Positions 41,346 to 49,541 of a stretch of 64,000 nucleotides of DNA are shown piece after piece. Both the position numbers and the translations under genes were made by a program. The DNA comes from Actinokineospora xionganensis (lineage in GTDB: Bacteria > Actinomycetota > Actinomycetes > Mycobacteriales > Pseudonocardiaceae): positions 1 to 64,000 of the forward strand of contig NZ_JABVED010000003.1 of NCBI RefSeq assembly GCF_014323725.1, in the 5' to 3' direction. Positions within the stretch are counted from its first letter, which is position 1; every line of letters begins with the position of its first letter. The notes beneath the pieces were generated by a model, which was not told where the DNA came from, ran no database searches, and saw only the letters and a list, made by a program, of their open reading frames with translations.

Positions 41346-42260
41346 GTGCCGAGAATCGCCTACTTCGGACCGCAGGGCACGTTCACCGAACAGGCCGCCC
41401 GTGCGTTCGACGAGCACGCCGACCTCGTGCCGCTGTCCACGATCCCTACGGTCGTCGCCGCGCTGCGCGCTGGGGCGGCCGACTTCGCCTGTGTGCCCAT
41501 CGAGAACTCGGTCGAGGGGTCGGTGTCGGCCACGATGGACACCCTCGCCGCCGACGAGCCGGTCGTGGCGATCGGCGAGCACGTGCTGCCGATCCGCTTC
41601 TCGCTGCTGACCAGGCCGGGGACCGCCGCGGCCGACATCGGGACCGTGGCCAGCCACCCGCATGCGCTCGCCCAGGTCCGCGACTGGCTGGGCAAGAACC
41701 TGCCCGGCGCCCGGCAGCTCGCGGCGACGTCCACCGCGGCCGCCGCCGTCGGGGTGCTCGACGGCGAGTTCGACGCCGCGATCACCGCGCCCGTCGCCGC
41801 CGAGCACTACCCGCTGACGGTCCTGGCCTCCGACCTCGCCGACGAGGGCGACGCGGTCACCCGGTTCCTGCTGCTGGCCCCGCCCGGCACCCCCACCGAG
41901 CCGACCGGCTCCGACCGCACGTCGGTCATCGTCGTGGTGTCGCACCGGCCGGGCGAACTGGCCGCGATGCTCACCGAGTTCGCGCTGCGCGGGCTCAACC
42001 TCTCCCGCATCGAGTCGCGCCCGCTGCGCGCCCGGTTCGGCGAGTACCGCTTCTACCTCGACTTCGACGGCCATGTCAGCGAGGCCCGCGTCGGCGACGC
42101 TCTCGCCGCGCTGCACCGCCGCAGTCAGGAGGTCCGCTTCCTCGGTTCGTACCCGAAGGCCGACGGCTCGGCATCGGTCGCCGTGCCCGGCTCGCAAGAC
42201 ACCGATTACGAAGCGTCCGCCGCGTGGCTCGCCACGCTGCGAAGAAGGGAGTCCGAGTGA
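41346..42260 (+). CDS. pheA: Prephenate dehydratase
   Basis: A 304-residue enzyme converting prephenate to phenylpyruvate for phenylalanine synthesis. The catalytic domain (1-185) opens RIAYFGPQGTFTEQAA, includes ACVPIENSVEGSV and ends with VTRFLLLA. The ACT regulatory domain (about 200-275) has GELAAMLTEFALRGLNLSRIESRPL, for feedback by phenylalanine. GTG at 41346 is chosen. Its last codon overlaps the GTG of the next gene. Confidence 0.96.
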   Translation: MPRIAYFGPQGTFTEQAARAFDEHADLVPLSTIPTVVAALRAGAADFACVPIENSVEGSVSATMDTLAADEPVVAIGEHVLPIRFSLLTRPGTAAADIGTVASHPHALAQVRDWLGKNLPGARQLAATSTAAAAVGVLDGEFDAAITAPVAAEHYPLTVLASDLADEGDAVTRFLLLAPPGTPTEPTGSDRTSVIVVVSHRPGELAAMLTEFALRGLNLSRIESRPLRARFGEYRFYLDFDGHVSEARVGDALAALHRRSQEVRFLGSYPKADGSASVAVPGSQDTDYEASAAWLATLRRRESE

Positions 42261-42868
42261 GCGGTCTGCGGCTCATGTTGGTCAGACACGGCGAGACGCC
42301 GTCCAACGTCCGGCACGTGCTCGACTCCCGCCCACCCGGCCCACCGCTCACCGAACTCGGCCGCAGGCAGGCCGAGGCCCTGGCCGACCGGCTCGCCGAC
42401 CACCCGGTCGTCGCCGTCTACGCGAGCACCGCGATCCGCGCGCAGGAGACCGCCGAGCCGGTCGCGAAGTTCCACGGCCTGTCGGTCGACGTGCTCGAAG
42501 GCGTGCACGAGGTCCAGGTCGGCGACCTCGAGGGCCTCTCCGACCCGGACTCGATCCGCCGCTTCGGCGAGATCTTCCTGCGCTGGACCGCGGGCGATCT
42601 GGCCGCGGCCATGCCCGGCGGCGAGACCGGGCAGGAGATCCACGACCGGTTCCTCAAGGCCGTCATGACGGTCCGCGAAGAGCACTCCGACGGCGTGGTC
42701 GTGGTGGCCACGCACGGTGGCGTCATCCGGCTGATCGCCGAGTACCTCGCCGACAACGTCGGACCCCAGCTCGCCAATGCGGGCCTTATCCCCAATACCG
42801 GACACGTTCTGCTCGAACCTCGCGAATCGGGCTGGCACTGTGTCGAGTGGACTGGGGTCGACATCTAG
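42257..42868 (+). CDS. Histidine phosphatase / phosphoglycerate-mutase-like protein
   Basis: A 203-residue protein with the catalytic MLVRHGET motif, the second Arg in YASTAIRAQETAEP, Glu in HEVQVGDLEGL and the second His in VVVATHGGVIR. The family includes acid phosphatases and small-molecule phosphatases more often than true mutases. Coupling to pheA (4-base overlap) is common in actinobacteria, but the substrate is not known. Confidence 0.92.
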   Translation: MSGLRLMLVRHGETPSNVRHVLDSRPPGPPLTELGRRQAEALADRLADHPVVAVYASTAIRAQETAEPVAKFHGLSVDVLEGVHEVQVGDLEGLSDPDSIRRFGEIFLRWTAGDLAAAMPGGETGQEIHDRFLKAVMTVREEHSDGVVVVATHGGVIRLIAEYLADNVGPQLANAGLIPNTGHVLLEPRESGWHCVEWTGVDI

Positions 42869-42969
42869 CCCGAATCCAGCTCTGTGCGAAATTCGGAGGG
42901 AATTGTCGGCGGGTCGGTCTAGCCTCGCGAGTGATTCATTCTTCGACCAAACGCACGGGAGACTCGCTC

Positions 42970-43977
42970 ATGCCCCCCTCCGCGTCCCAGGTCGCGGTGC
43001 ACGCCGAGGCGCTGGTGAAGACCTACGGGTCCACCCGCGCCCTCGACGGTGTCGACCTGGAGATCCGCTCCGGAACCGTGCTCGGTCTGCTCGGTCCCAA
43101 CGGCGCAGGCAAGACCACCACTGTCCGGATCCTCACGACTCTGCTCAAACCCGACTCCGGCCGGGCGTTCGTCGCGGGCCACGACGTGCTCGCCGACCCG
43201 GCCGCGGTGCGGCGCAGCATCGGGCTCTCCGGCCAGTACGCGGCCGTGGACGAGAACCTCACCGGCTACGAGAACCTCTACATGGTCGGCAGGCTCTACG
43301 GCATGTCGCGGTCCGATTCCGGCGCCCGGGCCCGGGCGCTGCTCGACCGCTTCCGGCTCAAGGACGCCGCCGAGCGCCCGGCCAAGACGTACTCCGGCGG
43401 TATGCGGCGCAGGCTCGACCTCGCGGGCGCGCTGGTCGCCGAGCCCACCGTCGTCGTGCTCGACGAGCCGACCACCGGGCTCGACCCGCGCGGCAGGCTG
43501 GACACCTGGGAGGTCATCGGCGAACTCGTCGCCGACGGCGCGACCGTTCTGCTCACCACCCAGTACCTCGAAGAGGCCGACCAACTGGCCGACAACATCC
43601 TGGTGATCGACCACGGCAAGGTCATCGCGGGCGGCACGCCCGACCAGCTCAAGAACGGCGTCGGCGGCGAGCGCATCGAGGTCGTGGTCGGTGAGGCGGG
43701 CGAGGTCGAGAAGGCCCGTCAGATCCTGTTCAGCCTCGGCTCGGGCGAACCCACGGTCGACGACCACCAGCGCCGCGTGTCGGTCAAGGTCGACACTGGG
43801 CCGAAAGCGCTGGTCGAAGCCCTGCGCAGGCTCGACCAGGAGGGCATCTCGATCCTCGACGTCGCGCTGCACCGCCCGACGCTCGACGACGTTTTCCTCT
43901 CGCTGACCGGCCACGCCGCCGAAGAGGCAGTGGAACCCGAGCCCAAGGGCCGCAAGAGCAAGAAGGGGGCCTCCTGA
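42970..43977 (+). CDS. DrrA-like ABC transporter ATP-binding protein
   Basis: A 335-residue ATPase of the daunorubicin-resistance (DrrA) family. Walker A GPNGAGKTT, signature YSGGMRRRLD, Walker B VVVLDEPTTGLD and the family C-terminal region (LEALRRLDQEGISI..., LDDVFLSLTGHAAEE) are present. A Lys-rich tail, KGRKSKKGAS, follows. It powers the permease encoded next, with ATGA overlap at 43975-43979. The substrate could be a drug or lipid. Confidence 0.95.
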   Translation: MPPSASQVAVHAEALVKTYGSTRALDGVDLEIRSGTVLGLLGPNGAGKTTTVRILTTLLKPDSGRAFVAGHDVLADPAAVRRSIGLSGQYAAVDENLTGYENLYMVGRLYGMSRSDSGARARALLDRFRLKDAAERPAKTYSGGMRRRLDLAGALVAEPTVVVLDEPTTGLDPRGRLDTWEVIGELVADGATVLLTTQYLEEADQLADNILVIDHGKVIAGGTPDQLKNGVGGERIEVVVGEAGEVEKARQILFSLGSGEPTVDDHQRRVSVKVDTGPKALVEALRRLDQEGISILDVALHRPTLDDVFLSLTGHAAEEAVEPEPKGRKSKKGAS

Positions 43978-44786
43978 TGAGTGTCATCACCGCGGGCGCC
44001 CGCGACAGCAGTGTCGTGACCTGGCGCAACCTGATGAACGTGCGGCGCCAGCCGGACCTGCTGTTGGGCGCCACCGTCCAGCCGATCATGTTCGTGCTGC
44101 TGTTCGCCTTCGTGTTCGGCGGCAGCATCGGCGACAACCCGGACGCCTACCGCGAGTTCCTGATGGGCGGCATCTTCGCCCAGACGGTCGCGTTCAACTC
44201 GGCCTACACCACCCTCGGCATGGCCGCCGACCTGGAGAAGGGCGTCATCGACCGGTTCCGGTCGCTGCCGATGTCGCGCGGGGCCGTGCTGTTCGGGCGC
44301 ACCACCGCGGACCTCGCGGTCAGCGCTCTGGGACTGCTGGTGATGTCGATCTGCGGCCTGCTCGTGGGCTGGCGGATCCGGGGCAGCTTCCTCGACGCGG
44401 TCCTCGCGTACGCGATCCTGCTGCTGTTCTCGTTCGCGATGTCCTGGGTCGGCGCGTTCGTCGGCATGGCGTCGGGCAATGTCCAGGTCGCGCAGAGCGC
44501 GGGCTTCATCTGGATGTTCCCGCTGACGTTCGTGTCGTCGGCGTTCGTCTCCGCGAACGCGATGCCCGGCCCGCTCAAGGTCATCGCCAACTGGAACCCG
44601 GTCACCGCGGTGGCCGACGCGGTCCGCGACCTGTTCGGCAACCCGCGTCCCGGCATCCTGCAGGCGACGTCGGACTCCTGGCCCGCGCAGCACTCCGTCC
44701 TGTGGTCGATCGTGTCCTGCTTGGCCATCCTGGCGATCTTCGCGCCGATCGCGGTCGCGAAGTACCGCAAGGTGGCCAGCAAGTAG
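43977..44786 (+). CDS. DrrB-like ABC-2 permease
   Basis: A 269-residue ABC-2-type permease with six predicted helices. MNVRRQPDLLLGATVQPIMFVLLFAFVFGG near the N-terminus and NWNPVTAVADAVRDLFGN near the C-terminus are typical of DrrB proteins. It forms the exporter with the preceding ATPase. Nothing in the neighbourhood suggests biosynthesis of the exported compound. Confidence 0.93.
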   Translation: MSVITAGARDSSVVTWRNLMNVRRQPDLLLGATVQPIMFVLLFAFVFGGSIGDNPDAYREFLMGGIFAQTVAFNSAYTTLGMAADLEKGVIDRFRSLPMSRGAVLFGRTTADLAVSALGLLVMSICGLLVGWRIRGSFLDAVLAYAILLLFSFAMSWVGAFVGMASGNVQVAQSAGFIWMFPLTFVSSAFVSANAMPGPLKVIANWNPVTAVADAVRDLFGNPRPGILQATSDSWPAQHSVLWSIVSCLAILAIFAPIAVAKYRKVASK

Positions 44787-44792
44787 TCGGTC

Positions 44793-44820
44793 CGGCGGGC
44801 GACCTACGGGGCGCCCGCCG
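44793..44820. terminator. Bidirectional hairpin between convergent exporter genes
   Basis: A 9-bp CGGCGGGCG / CGCCCGCCG stem with a 10-base loop starts 7 bases past the permease stop and overlaps the MFS stop. It can serve both convergent transcripts. Confidence 0.6.
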
Positions 44821-46021
44821 CCGACATGCTGTCGACCTCGCCGCGGTGTCCCGCGAGGGCGAACCACACCGCCACGGCGAGGGCGAGTTGCAGCAGGCCG
44901 GAGATCGCGAACACGGCCCGGGTGCCGAGCCAGGTCGCGAGCAGGCCGCCGAGCAGCGCGCCGACCGGGATCGCCCCCCACACCGCGGTCCGCCAGACGC
45001 CGAGGACCCGGCCGAAAAGGTGGTCGGGGACCAGCGCGTGCCGCAGCGACCCCAGGATCACGTTCACCACCACGACGGCCGCGGCGAAGCCGCCGAACAG
45101 CAGGCTTGCCGTCACCGGGTCCTTCGACACCGACATCGCGGTGAACGCCAGCCCGCAGCCCACGATCGACCCGACGAGCACCGTCCGCCGCGACAGCGCC
45201 CGGGTCAACCGGGGCGCGACGAACGCGCCGATGATCCCGCCCGCGCCGCCGACCAGCGCGAACACGCCGAACGTCGCCTCGCTGAGGTGGATGTCCTGCA
45301 GCGCGTAGAGCACCAGCAGGGCCTGCGCCAGCTCGGTCGCGAGCGCCATGGTCGCGGCGCACACGGCGAGCCGCACCATCAGGGCGTTGCCGCGCAGCCA
45401 GCGCACGCCCTCGCCGAGTTGCACGCGCAGCGACTGGGTCGGGCCGGTGGCCACCGGTCGGAAGCGGCCGTTGATGCCGATGAGCAGGACCGCCGCGATC
45501 GCGAAGCCCGCCGAGTTCAGCAGGAACGGCATGGCGGCGAACACGGCGAAGGTGAGGCTGCCGAGTGGGCCGCCGAGGAAGGTCTGGCCGACGATCTCGA
45601 CCGACTGCAGCTTCCCGTTCGCCGACTCGAGTTGATCGCGCGGCACGACCGCCGGGACAAGCGCTTGCGCCGCGTTGTCGGCCACGGTCTCAACGGCGCC
45701 AAGCAGGAGCGCCATTACGTAGAGTAGCCAAATTGTGGTCGCGTCGGCCAGGACGAGCAACCCCAGACCGCCGACGATCGCCGCTCTGGAGAGGTTCGCG
45801 ATCAGCATCGCCCGGCGGCGGTCCACCCGGTCGACCAGCGCTCCACTGACCGTGGCGAACAGCAGCCAGGGGAGAAAAGCCGTCGCCGAGAGACCGGCGA
45901 TCAAGATCGGATCCCGGGTGATACTGGCCGCGAGCAGGGGAAAAGCCACCTTGCCGATGCCGTCGCCGAGGTTGGACAGCGCACTGGAACCCAGCAACCA
46001 GCGCAGTCGCCTGTCCTTCAC
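44804..46021 (-). CDS. MFS transporter (drug efflux type)
   Basis: A 405-residue, 12-helix major facilitator. A typical intracellular loop (VDRVDRRRAMLIANLSRAAIV) follows helix 2. The central loop VATGPTQSLRVQLGEGVRWLRG and a VPDHLFGRVLGVWRT segment are as in actinobacterial MFS_1/MFS_3 drug exporters. GTG at 46021 has GGGGGG seven bases upstream; ATG at 46036 or 46075 would extend the N-terminus without a ribosome site. It is convergent with the ABC exporter. Confidence 0.9.
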   Translation of the reverse strand: MKDRRLRWLLGSSALSNLGDGIGKVAFPLLAASITRDPILIAGLSATAFLPWLLFATVSGALVDRVDRRRAMLIANLSRAAIVGGLGLLVLADATTIWLLYVMALLLGAVETVADNAAQALVPAVVPRDQLESANGKLQSVEIVGQTFLGGPLGSLTFAVFAAMPFLLNSAGFAIAAVLLIGINGRFRPVATGPTQSLRVQLGEGVRWLRGNALMVRLAVCAATMALATELAQALLVLYALQDIHLSEATFGVFALVGGAGGIIGAFVAPRLTRALSRRTVLVGSIVGCGLAFTAMSVSKDPVTASLLFGGFAAAVVVVNVILGSLRHALVPDHLFGRVLGVWRTAVWGAIPVGALLGGLLATWLGTRAVFAISGLLQLALAVAVWFALAGHRGEVDSMSAAGAP

Positions 46022-46340
46022 TCCGTCGCCCCCCATCGGCACGACGGGTAATCGTGCCGAGCTGGTTCCCACCATGCCGAGGACGCTACTGAGGGCTCAC
46101 GCGCGGTTACTACCTCCGAACGGGCGTTGTCCCTCCCCGGCGATTGCGCCGAACGTCCGCACGTGCGCCCGCCCGCCCGGAAATTCCGAAAGTAACCCGA
46201 CGCGGGCGCAGCCGCGACTCGTCGCAGGTCAGGGGGATATCGGGGCGGTGGAAGGAGACGATCCGGGCGCGCGTCACCGCGCGGCGGGCTGGTGATCACT
46301 GCAAGACTGGAAGATCACCGTCCCCGACCCAGGAGACGTC
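46022..46340. other. 319-base divergent intergenic region
   Basis: This separates the MFS gene from the PASTA lipoprotein. It contains the possible N-terminal extension of the MFS gene (to 46075) and AGGAGACGTC before the lipoprotein ATG. No convincing promoter hexamers, dyad or extra gene were found. Confidence 0.4.
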
Positions 46341-46736
46341 ATGCGCGTTGCCGTGATCGCGATCCTTCTCGCCGCGCTGTCCGCGTGCGGCACGACTTCG
46401 GCCCCGGAGCCGCTGCCCGCGGTGAGCGCGGACCCGTCCGCCGTCCCCAGCCAGTCACCCGTCCCCGGCAAGTCACCTGTCCCCGGCACGTCGCCCGCTC
46501 CGGCCCCCGCGGACGTGGCCGCGCTGCCCGCCGTCGTGGGCATGAACCACCAGTCCGCCCAGGACGCGCTGCAGGCGGCGGGCTTCTACTACCTCACCGA
46601 GGAGGACGCGACCGGCCAGGGCAGGCTGCTGGTGTCGGACCGCAACTGGGTGGTAGTCGAACAGGTCCCGGCGGCGGGCACCATGGTGGCGAAGACCGAG
46701 AAGATCCTGCTGCGGTCGAAGAAGAAGGGGGATTAG
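46341..46736 (+). CDS. PASTA-domain lipoprotein
   Basis: A 131-residue lipoprotein. The signal peptide ends with lipobox LSAC (Cys about 16). A Pro/Ser-rich linker with repeated SPVPGKSPVPGTSP units follows, then one PASTA domain (about 60-130; LPAVVGMNHQSAQDALQAAGF ... VVEQVPAAGTMV). PASTA domains bind peptidoglycan fragments. It is translationally coupled to the MazG-like gene (TAGTG overlap). Confidence 0.85.
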   Translation: MRVAVIAILLAALSACGTTSAPEPLPAVSADPSAVPSQSPVPGKSPVPGTSPAPAPADVAALPAVVGMNHQSAQDALQAAGFYYLTEEDATGQGRLLVSDRNWVVVEQVPAAGTMVAKTEKILLRSKKKGD

Positions 46737-47098
46737 TGACTCTCGAGGAACTCGCCGAGCGGCAGCGCGCGTTCATCACCGCCCGCGAGTGGGAGCCGTT
46801 CCACACGCCGAAGAACCTGGTCATGGCCCTGACCGGCGAAGTCGGTGAACTCACCGAGTTGTTCCAGTGGCTCACCCCGGAGCAGGCCGCGGCGGCGGGC
46901 GCCGACCCCGCGCTGCGTCCCCAGATCTCCGACGAACTCGCCGACGTCCTGCTCTACCTGGTCCGCCTGGCCGACACCCTCGGCGTCGACCTGATCGAGG
47001 CCGCCAACGCCAAGATCGACCGGAACGAACACCGCTTCCCGGTGGGCGACGGCGCCCATTGCGGCCTGCGCCGGGTCCCGGGCGACTCCACCCGCTGA
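46736..47098 (+). CDS. MazG-like nucleotide pyrophosphohydrolase
   Basis: A 120-residue all-alpha NTP pyrophosphatase of the MazG/RS21-C6 type, acting on non-canonical or excess NTPs such as dCTP. The metal-binding helices show ALTGEVGELTELFQW (EExxE-like acidic positions) and ISDELADVLLYLVRLAD. GTG at 46736 overlaps the lipoprotein stop. It is convergent with shbA. Confidence 0.88.
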   Translation: MTLEELAERQRAFITAREWEPFHTPKNLVMALTGEVGELTELFQWLTPEQAAAAGADPALRPQISDELADVLLYLVRLADTLGVDLIEAANAKIDRNEHRFPVGDGAHCGLRRVPGDSTR

Positions 47099-47124
47099 GT
47101 CGGCCGGTGCGGTGAATCGATTCG

Positions 47125-47772
47125 CTAGGCGACGGCGAGCGTCTTGCGCAGGCGGTTGAGCGCCCGATGCTGCGCGACGCGGATGGCTTCGGCGGTGGTG
47201 CCCATCGTGTCGGCGGTCTCCTGGGCGGACATGCCCATCACGATCCGCATGATCAGGATGTCGCGCTGGCGCTGGGTGAGGGTGCGCAGCAGGGCGCCGG
47301 TGTGCTCGGTCAGCTCGTGGCGCAGGGTGATCTGCTCCGGCCCGTCGTCAAGGCTCATGACGTCCGGGTTCTCCGCGGTCGGGTCGGACTTGTCCCGGGT
47401 GTTGGCGCGGTGGACGTCGGCGATCTTGTGCGCGGCGATGCCGTAGACGAAGGACAGGAACGGGCGGCCCAGTTGCTGGTAGCCCGGCAGGGCTCGGAAG
47501 ACGGCCACACACACCTCCTGGGCCACGTCGTCCGGGCTGCTGAAGGAGCGTGGCATGCGGCCGAGCTTCACCCGGCAGTAGCGGACGATGAGCGGCCGCA
47601 GGAACAGCAGCAGCGCGTCGGTCGCACCTCCGTCGCCCGCGATGGCGGCCGCCACGGCCTCTTCGACGTTCTGGCGGTCGACCGGCCCCGAGAAGCGCGG
47701 TCTGGTTCGCACGGCCCGAAGTGATGCTTCGAGTTCCGCGAGTTCGTCGTCAAGCTCCACCGTGCACAACAT
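47125..47772 (-). CDS. shbA: RNA polymerase sigma factor ShbA
   Basis: A 215-residue ECF-type sigma factor. Region 2 has RYCRVKLGRMPRSFSSPDDVAQEVCVAVFRALPGYQ...FLSFVYGIAAHKIADVHR. Region 4 has LTQRQRDILIMRIVMGMSAQETADTMGTTAEAIRVAQHRALNRLR. In Streptomyces ShbA drives the principal sigma gene hrdB, and the mycobacterial counterpart is SigD. ATG at 47772 follows AGGAGGACGCG. No anti-sigma gene is adjacent. Confidence 0.9.
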   Translation of the reverse strand: MLCTVELDDELAELEASLRAVRTRPRFSGPVDRQNVEEAVAAAIAGDGGATDALLLFLRPLIVRYCRVKLGRMPRSFSSPDDVAQEVCVAVFRALPGYQQLGRPFLSFVYGIAAHKIADVHRANTRDKSDPTAENPDVMSLDDGPEQITLRHELTEHTGALLRTLTQRQRDILIMRIVMGMSAQETADTMGTTAEAIRVAQHRALNRLRKTLAVA

Positions 47773-47902
47773 CGCGTCCTCCTGCGCCAGTGACTCTCAC
47801 CCCTAAGAGAGCCGGGCAGGACACGCGAAATACATGCCGGGTGGTTCTTTCTGACCGATTGGGCGGATTTTCGTGATTCGGTAGCGGAGCGCTCTCAAGC
47901 GG

Positions 47903-48442
47903 TCACTGGGGGGCATCCAGGCGGTAGAGATCATGCTTGCGCATCAGCCGGATGACCTTTTCGGCGTAGCTGGGGTCGGTGGCGTATCGCTTGGCCACCT
48001 CGGTGATGAACGCGTCGGGATCCGCGGCGAGCGGGAGCGCGGCGGCGTAGTACGGGCTGGTCGTGAGGTGCCTGCCGTAGTCGCGGAACGAGTCGGTCAT
48101 CGACGCGTAGACCCGGAATTCGCCGACCGTGGGGTGACAGTCGGGCGTGCACTCGGTGGTCGGATGCTCGACGCAGCCGACCGCGATCGGGCCCGGGTCG
48201 CCCGGGGCCTTGCATTTGTAGCCGAAGTAATTGCCGGAACCCGTCGCGAGCGGGCTGCGGCCCCACGCCGATTCGAGAATGGACTGCGCGGCAGTCACGG
48301 ATGCCGGGATCGCGAATTCCGCGGCGACCGAGCGGGCGGCGGGCATCGCGACGGCCAGGTACTGCTCGTCGGTGTCGTCCTCGGCTGCCGCGGGCGCGGA
48401 CCACAGCACCAGCATGGCCAAGGCGAGAACTGTGGCTCGCAT
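47903..48442 (-). CDS. Secreted glucosaminidase (GH73 / FlgJ-like)
   Basis: A 179-residue exported cell-wall hydrolase. The signal peptide (1-20, ending APAAA) is followed by a glucosaminidase domain with catalytic Glu in SILESAWGRSPLA, GNYFGYKC, and the FRVYASMTDSFRDYGRHL segment. Four Cys residues occur in KCKAPGD..VGCVEHPTTECTPDC. It would cleave N-acetylglucosaminyl linkages in peptidoglycan. ATG at 48442 is chosen because the signal peptide begins there. Confidence 0.88.
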   Translation of the reverse strand: MRATVLALAMLVLWSAPAAAEDDTDEQYLAVAMPAARSVAAEFAIPASVTAAQSILESAWGRSPLATGSGNYFGYKCKAPGDPGPIAVGCVEHPTTECTPDCHPTVGEFRVYASMTDSFRDYGRHLTTSPYYAAALPLAADPDAFITEVAKRYATDPSYAEKVIRLMRKHDLYRLDAPQ

Positions 48443-48543
48443 GCCAAGAAGCGTCGGCGCGGTGCGCCGACGACGCAACCGCGCGTCACTCGGACGAGTG
48501 GGTCTTGACATCCGCGCGCGGCCGCGCCAGCCTGAAGAAGTAA

Positions 48544-48562
48544 CTGTTACCAGTCGTAACAG
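48544..48562. promoter_or_regulatory. TetR-type operator candidate before the AurF-like gene
   Basis: CTGTTAC-cagtc-GTAACAG is a perfect 7-bp inverted repeat with a 5-base spacer, 35 bases before the ATG at 48597. Its size and form fit TetR-family sites. No TetR gene is in the window. Confidence 0.55.
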
Positions 48563-48596
48563 ATAACGGCGACGCGGCCGTGAGAGGTGGAAACCG

Positions 48597-49496
48597 ATGG
48601 CTCGTGCTCTCGAACCCAAGGACTCCGACCAGGTCGGAGCCCGGCTGCTCGAAGCATCCGTCCGCAACAGCTACGACCCGCACCTCGACATCGACTGGGC
48701 CGCGCCGCTGGCCGTGGGCAAGGCCTACATGCCGTTCGAGCGGGTCTCCCTCTACGGCACCGACCTGTGGCGCGGGCTCAGCGAGGAGCAGCGGATCGAG
48801 CTGTCGAAGCACGAGATCGCCAGCATCGCGGGCGTCGGGCTGTGGTTCGAGATCATCCTGATCCAGCTGCTCGTGCGCTACGCCTACGACCTGGACCCCA
48901 CCAGCCCCCACGCGCAGTACGCGCTGACCGAGATCGGCGACGAGACCCGGCACTCGATCATGTTCGCCAAGGCGATCGCCCGGTTCGGCGCCCCGGTCTA
49001 CGGGCCCGGCCGGGCCATCCACGAACTCGGCCGGATCTACAAGACGATCGCGGGCGGTCCGTCGATGTTCGCCGCGGTGCTCGTCGCCGAGGAGACCACC
49101 GACCGGCTGCAACGGTCCACAATGGACAACCCGGAGATGCAGCCGCTCATCCGCATGGTCAACCGAATCCACGTCGTGGAGGAGGCCCGGCATGTTCGGT
49201 TCGCCCGCGAGGAGGTCATCCGCTCGGTGCCGAACCTGAGCAGGGCGCAGTTGGAGTTCCACCGGCTCGCGACCGCCGTGGTGGCCTTCGCCGTGATCGA
49301 TTCGCTGATCAATCCGCGGGTCTACCTGTCGGTGGGGATCGACCCCAGGGAAGGTCGGGCCGCCGCGCTGGCCAACCCGAACTTCCACGAGACGCGGCGG
49401 TGGATGGCGGAGAAGGTGATGGAATTCCTGACCGACGTCGGCATGGTCGGCGGCCCGTCGAAAGCCATCCTGCGCCGCGCGCATCTGCTGCGCTGA
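48597..49496 (+). CDS. AurF-like diiron oxygenase
   Basis: A 299-residue helical protein of the AurF (p-aminobenzoate N-oxygenase-like) diiron family. Carboxylate/histidine metal ligands are visible in KHEIASIAG, ALTEIGDETRHSIMFAKAI, VAEETTDRLQ and VVEEARHVRFAREEV. Members oxidise amines or other organic substrates; many actinobacterial homologues are uncharacterised. ATG at 48597 follows AGAGGTGG. It stands alone behind the TetR-type operator candidate. Confidence 0.88.
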   Translation: MARALEPKDSDQVGARLLEASVRNSYDPHLDIDWAAPLAVGKAYMPFERVSLYGTDLWRGLSEEQRIELSKHEIASIAGVGLWFEIILIQLLVRYAYDLDPTSPHAQYALTEIGDETRHSIMFAKAIARFGAPVYGPGRAIHELGRIYKTIAGGPSMFAAVLVAEETTDRLQRSTMDNPEMQPLIRMVNRIHVVEEARHVRFAREEVIRSVPNLSRAQLEFHRLATAVVAFAVIDSLINPRVYLSVGIDPREGRAAALANPNFHETRRWMAEKVMEFLTDVGMVGGPSKAILRRAHLLR

Positions 49497-49541
49497 AGTA
49501 ATTCGTTCGGCGAAAACCCAAGGCACGCTTAGGCTTTCCCC

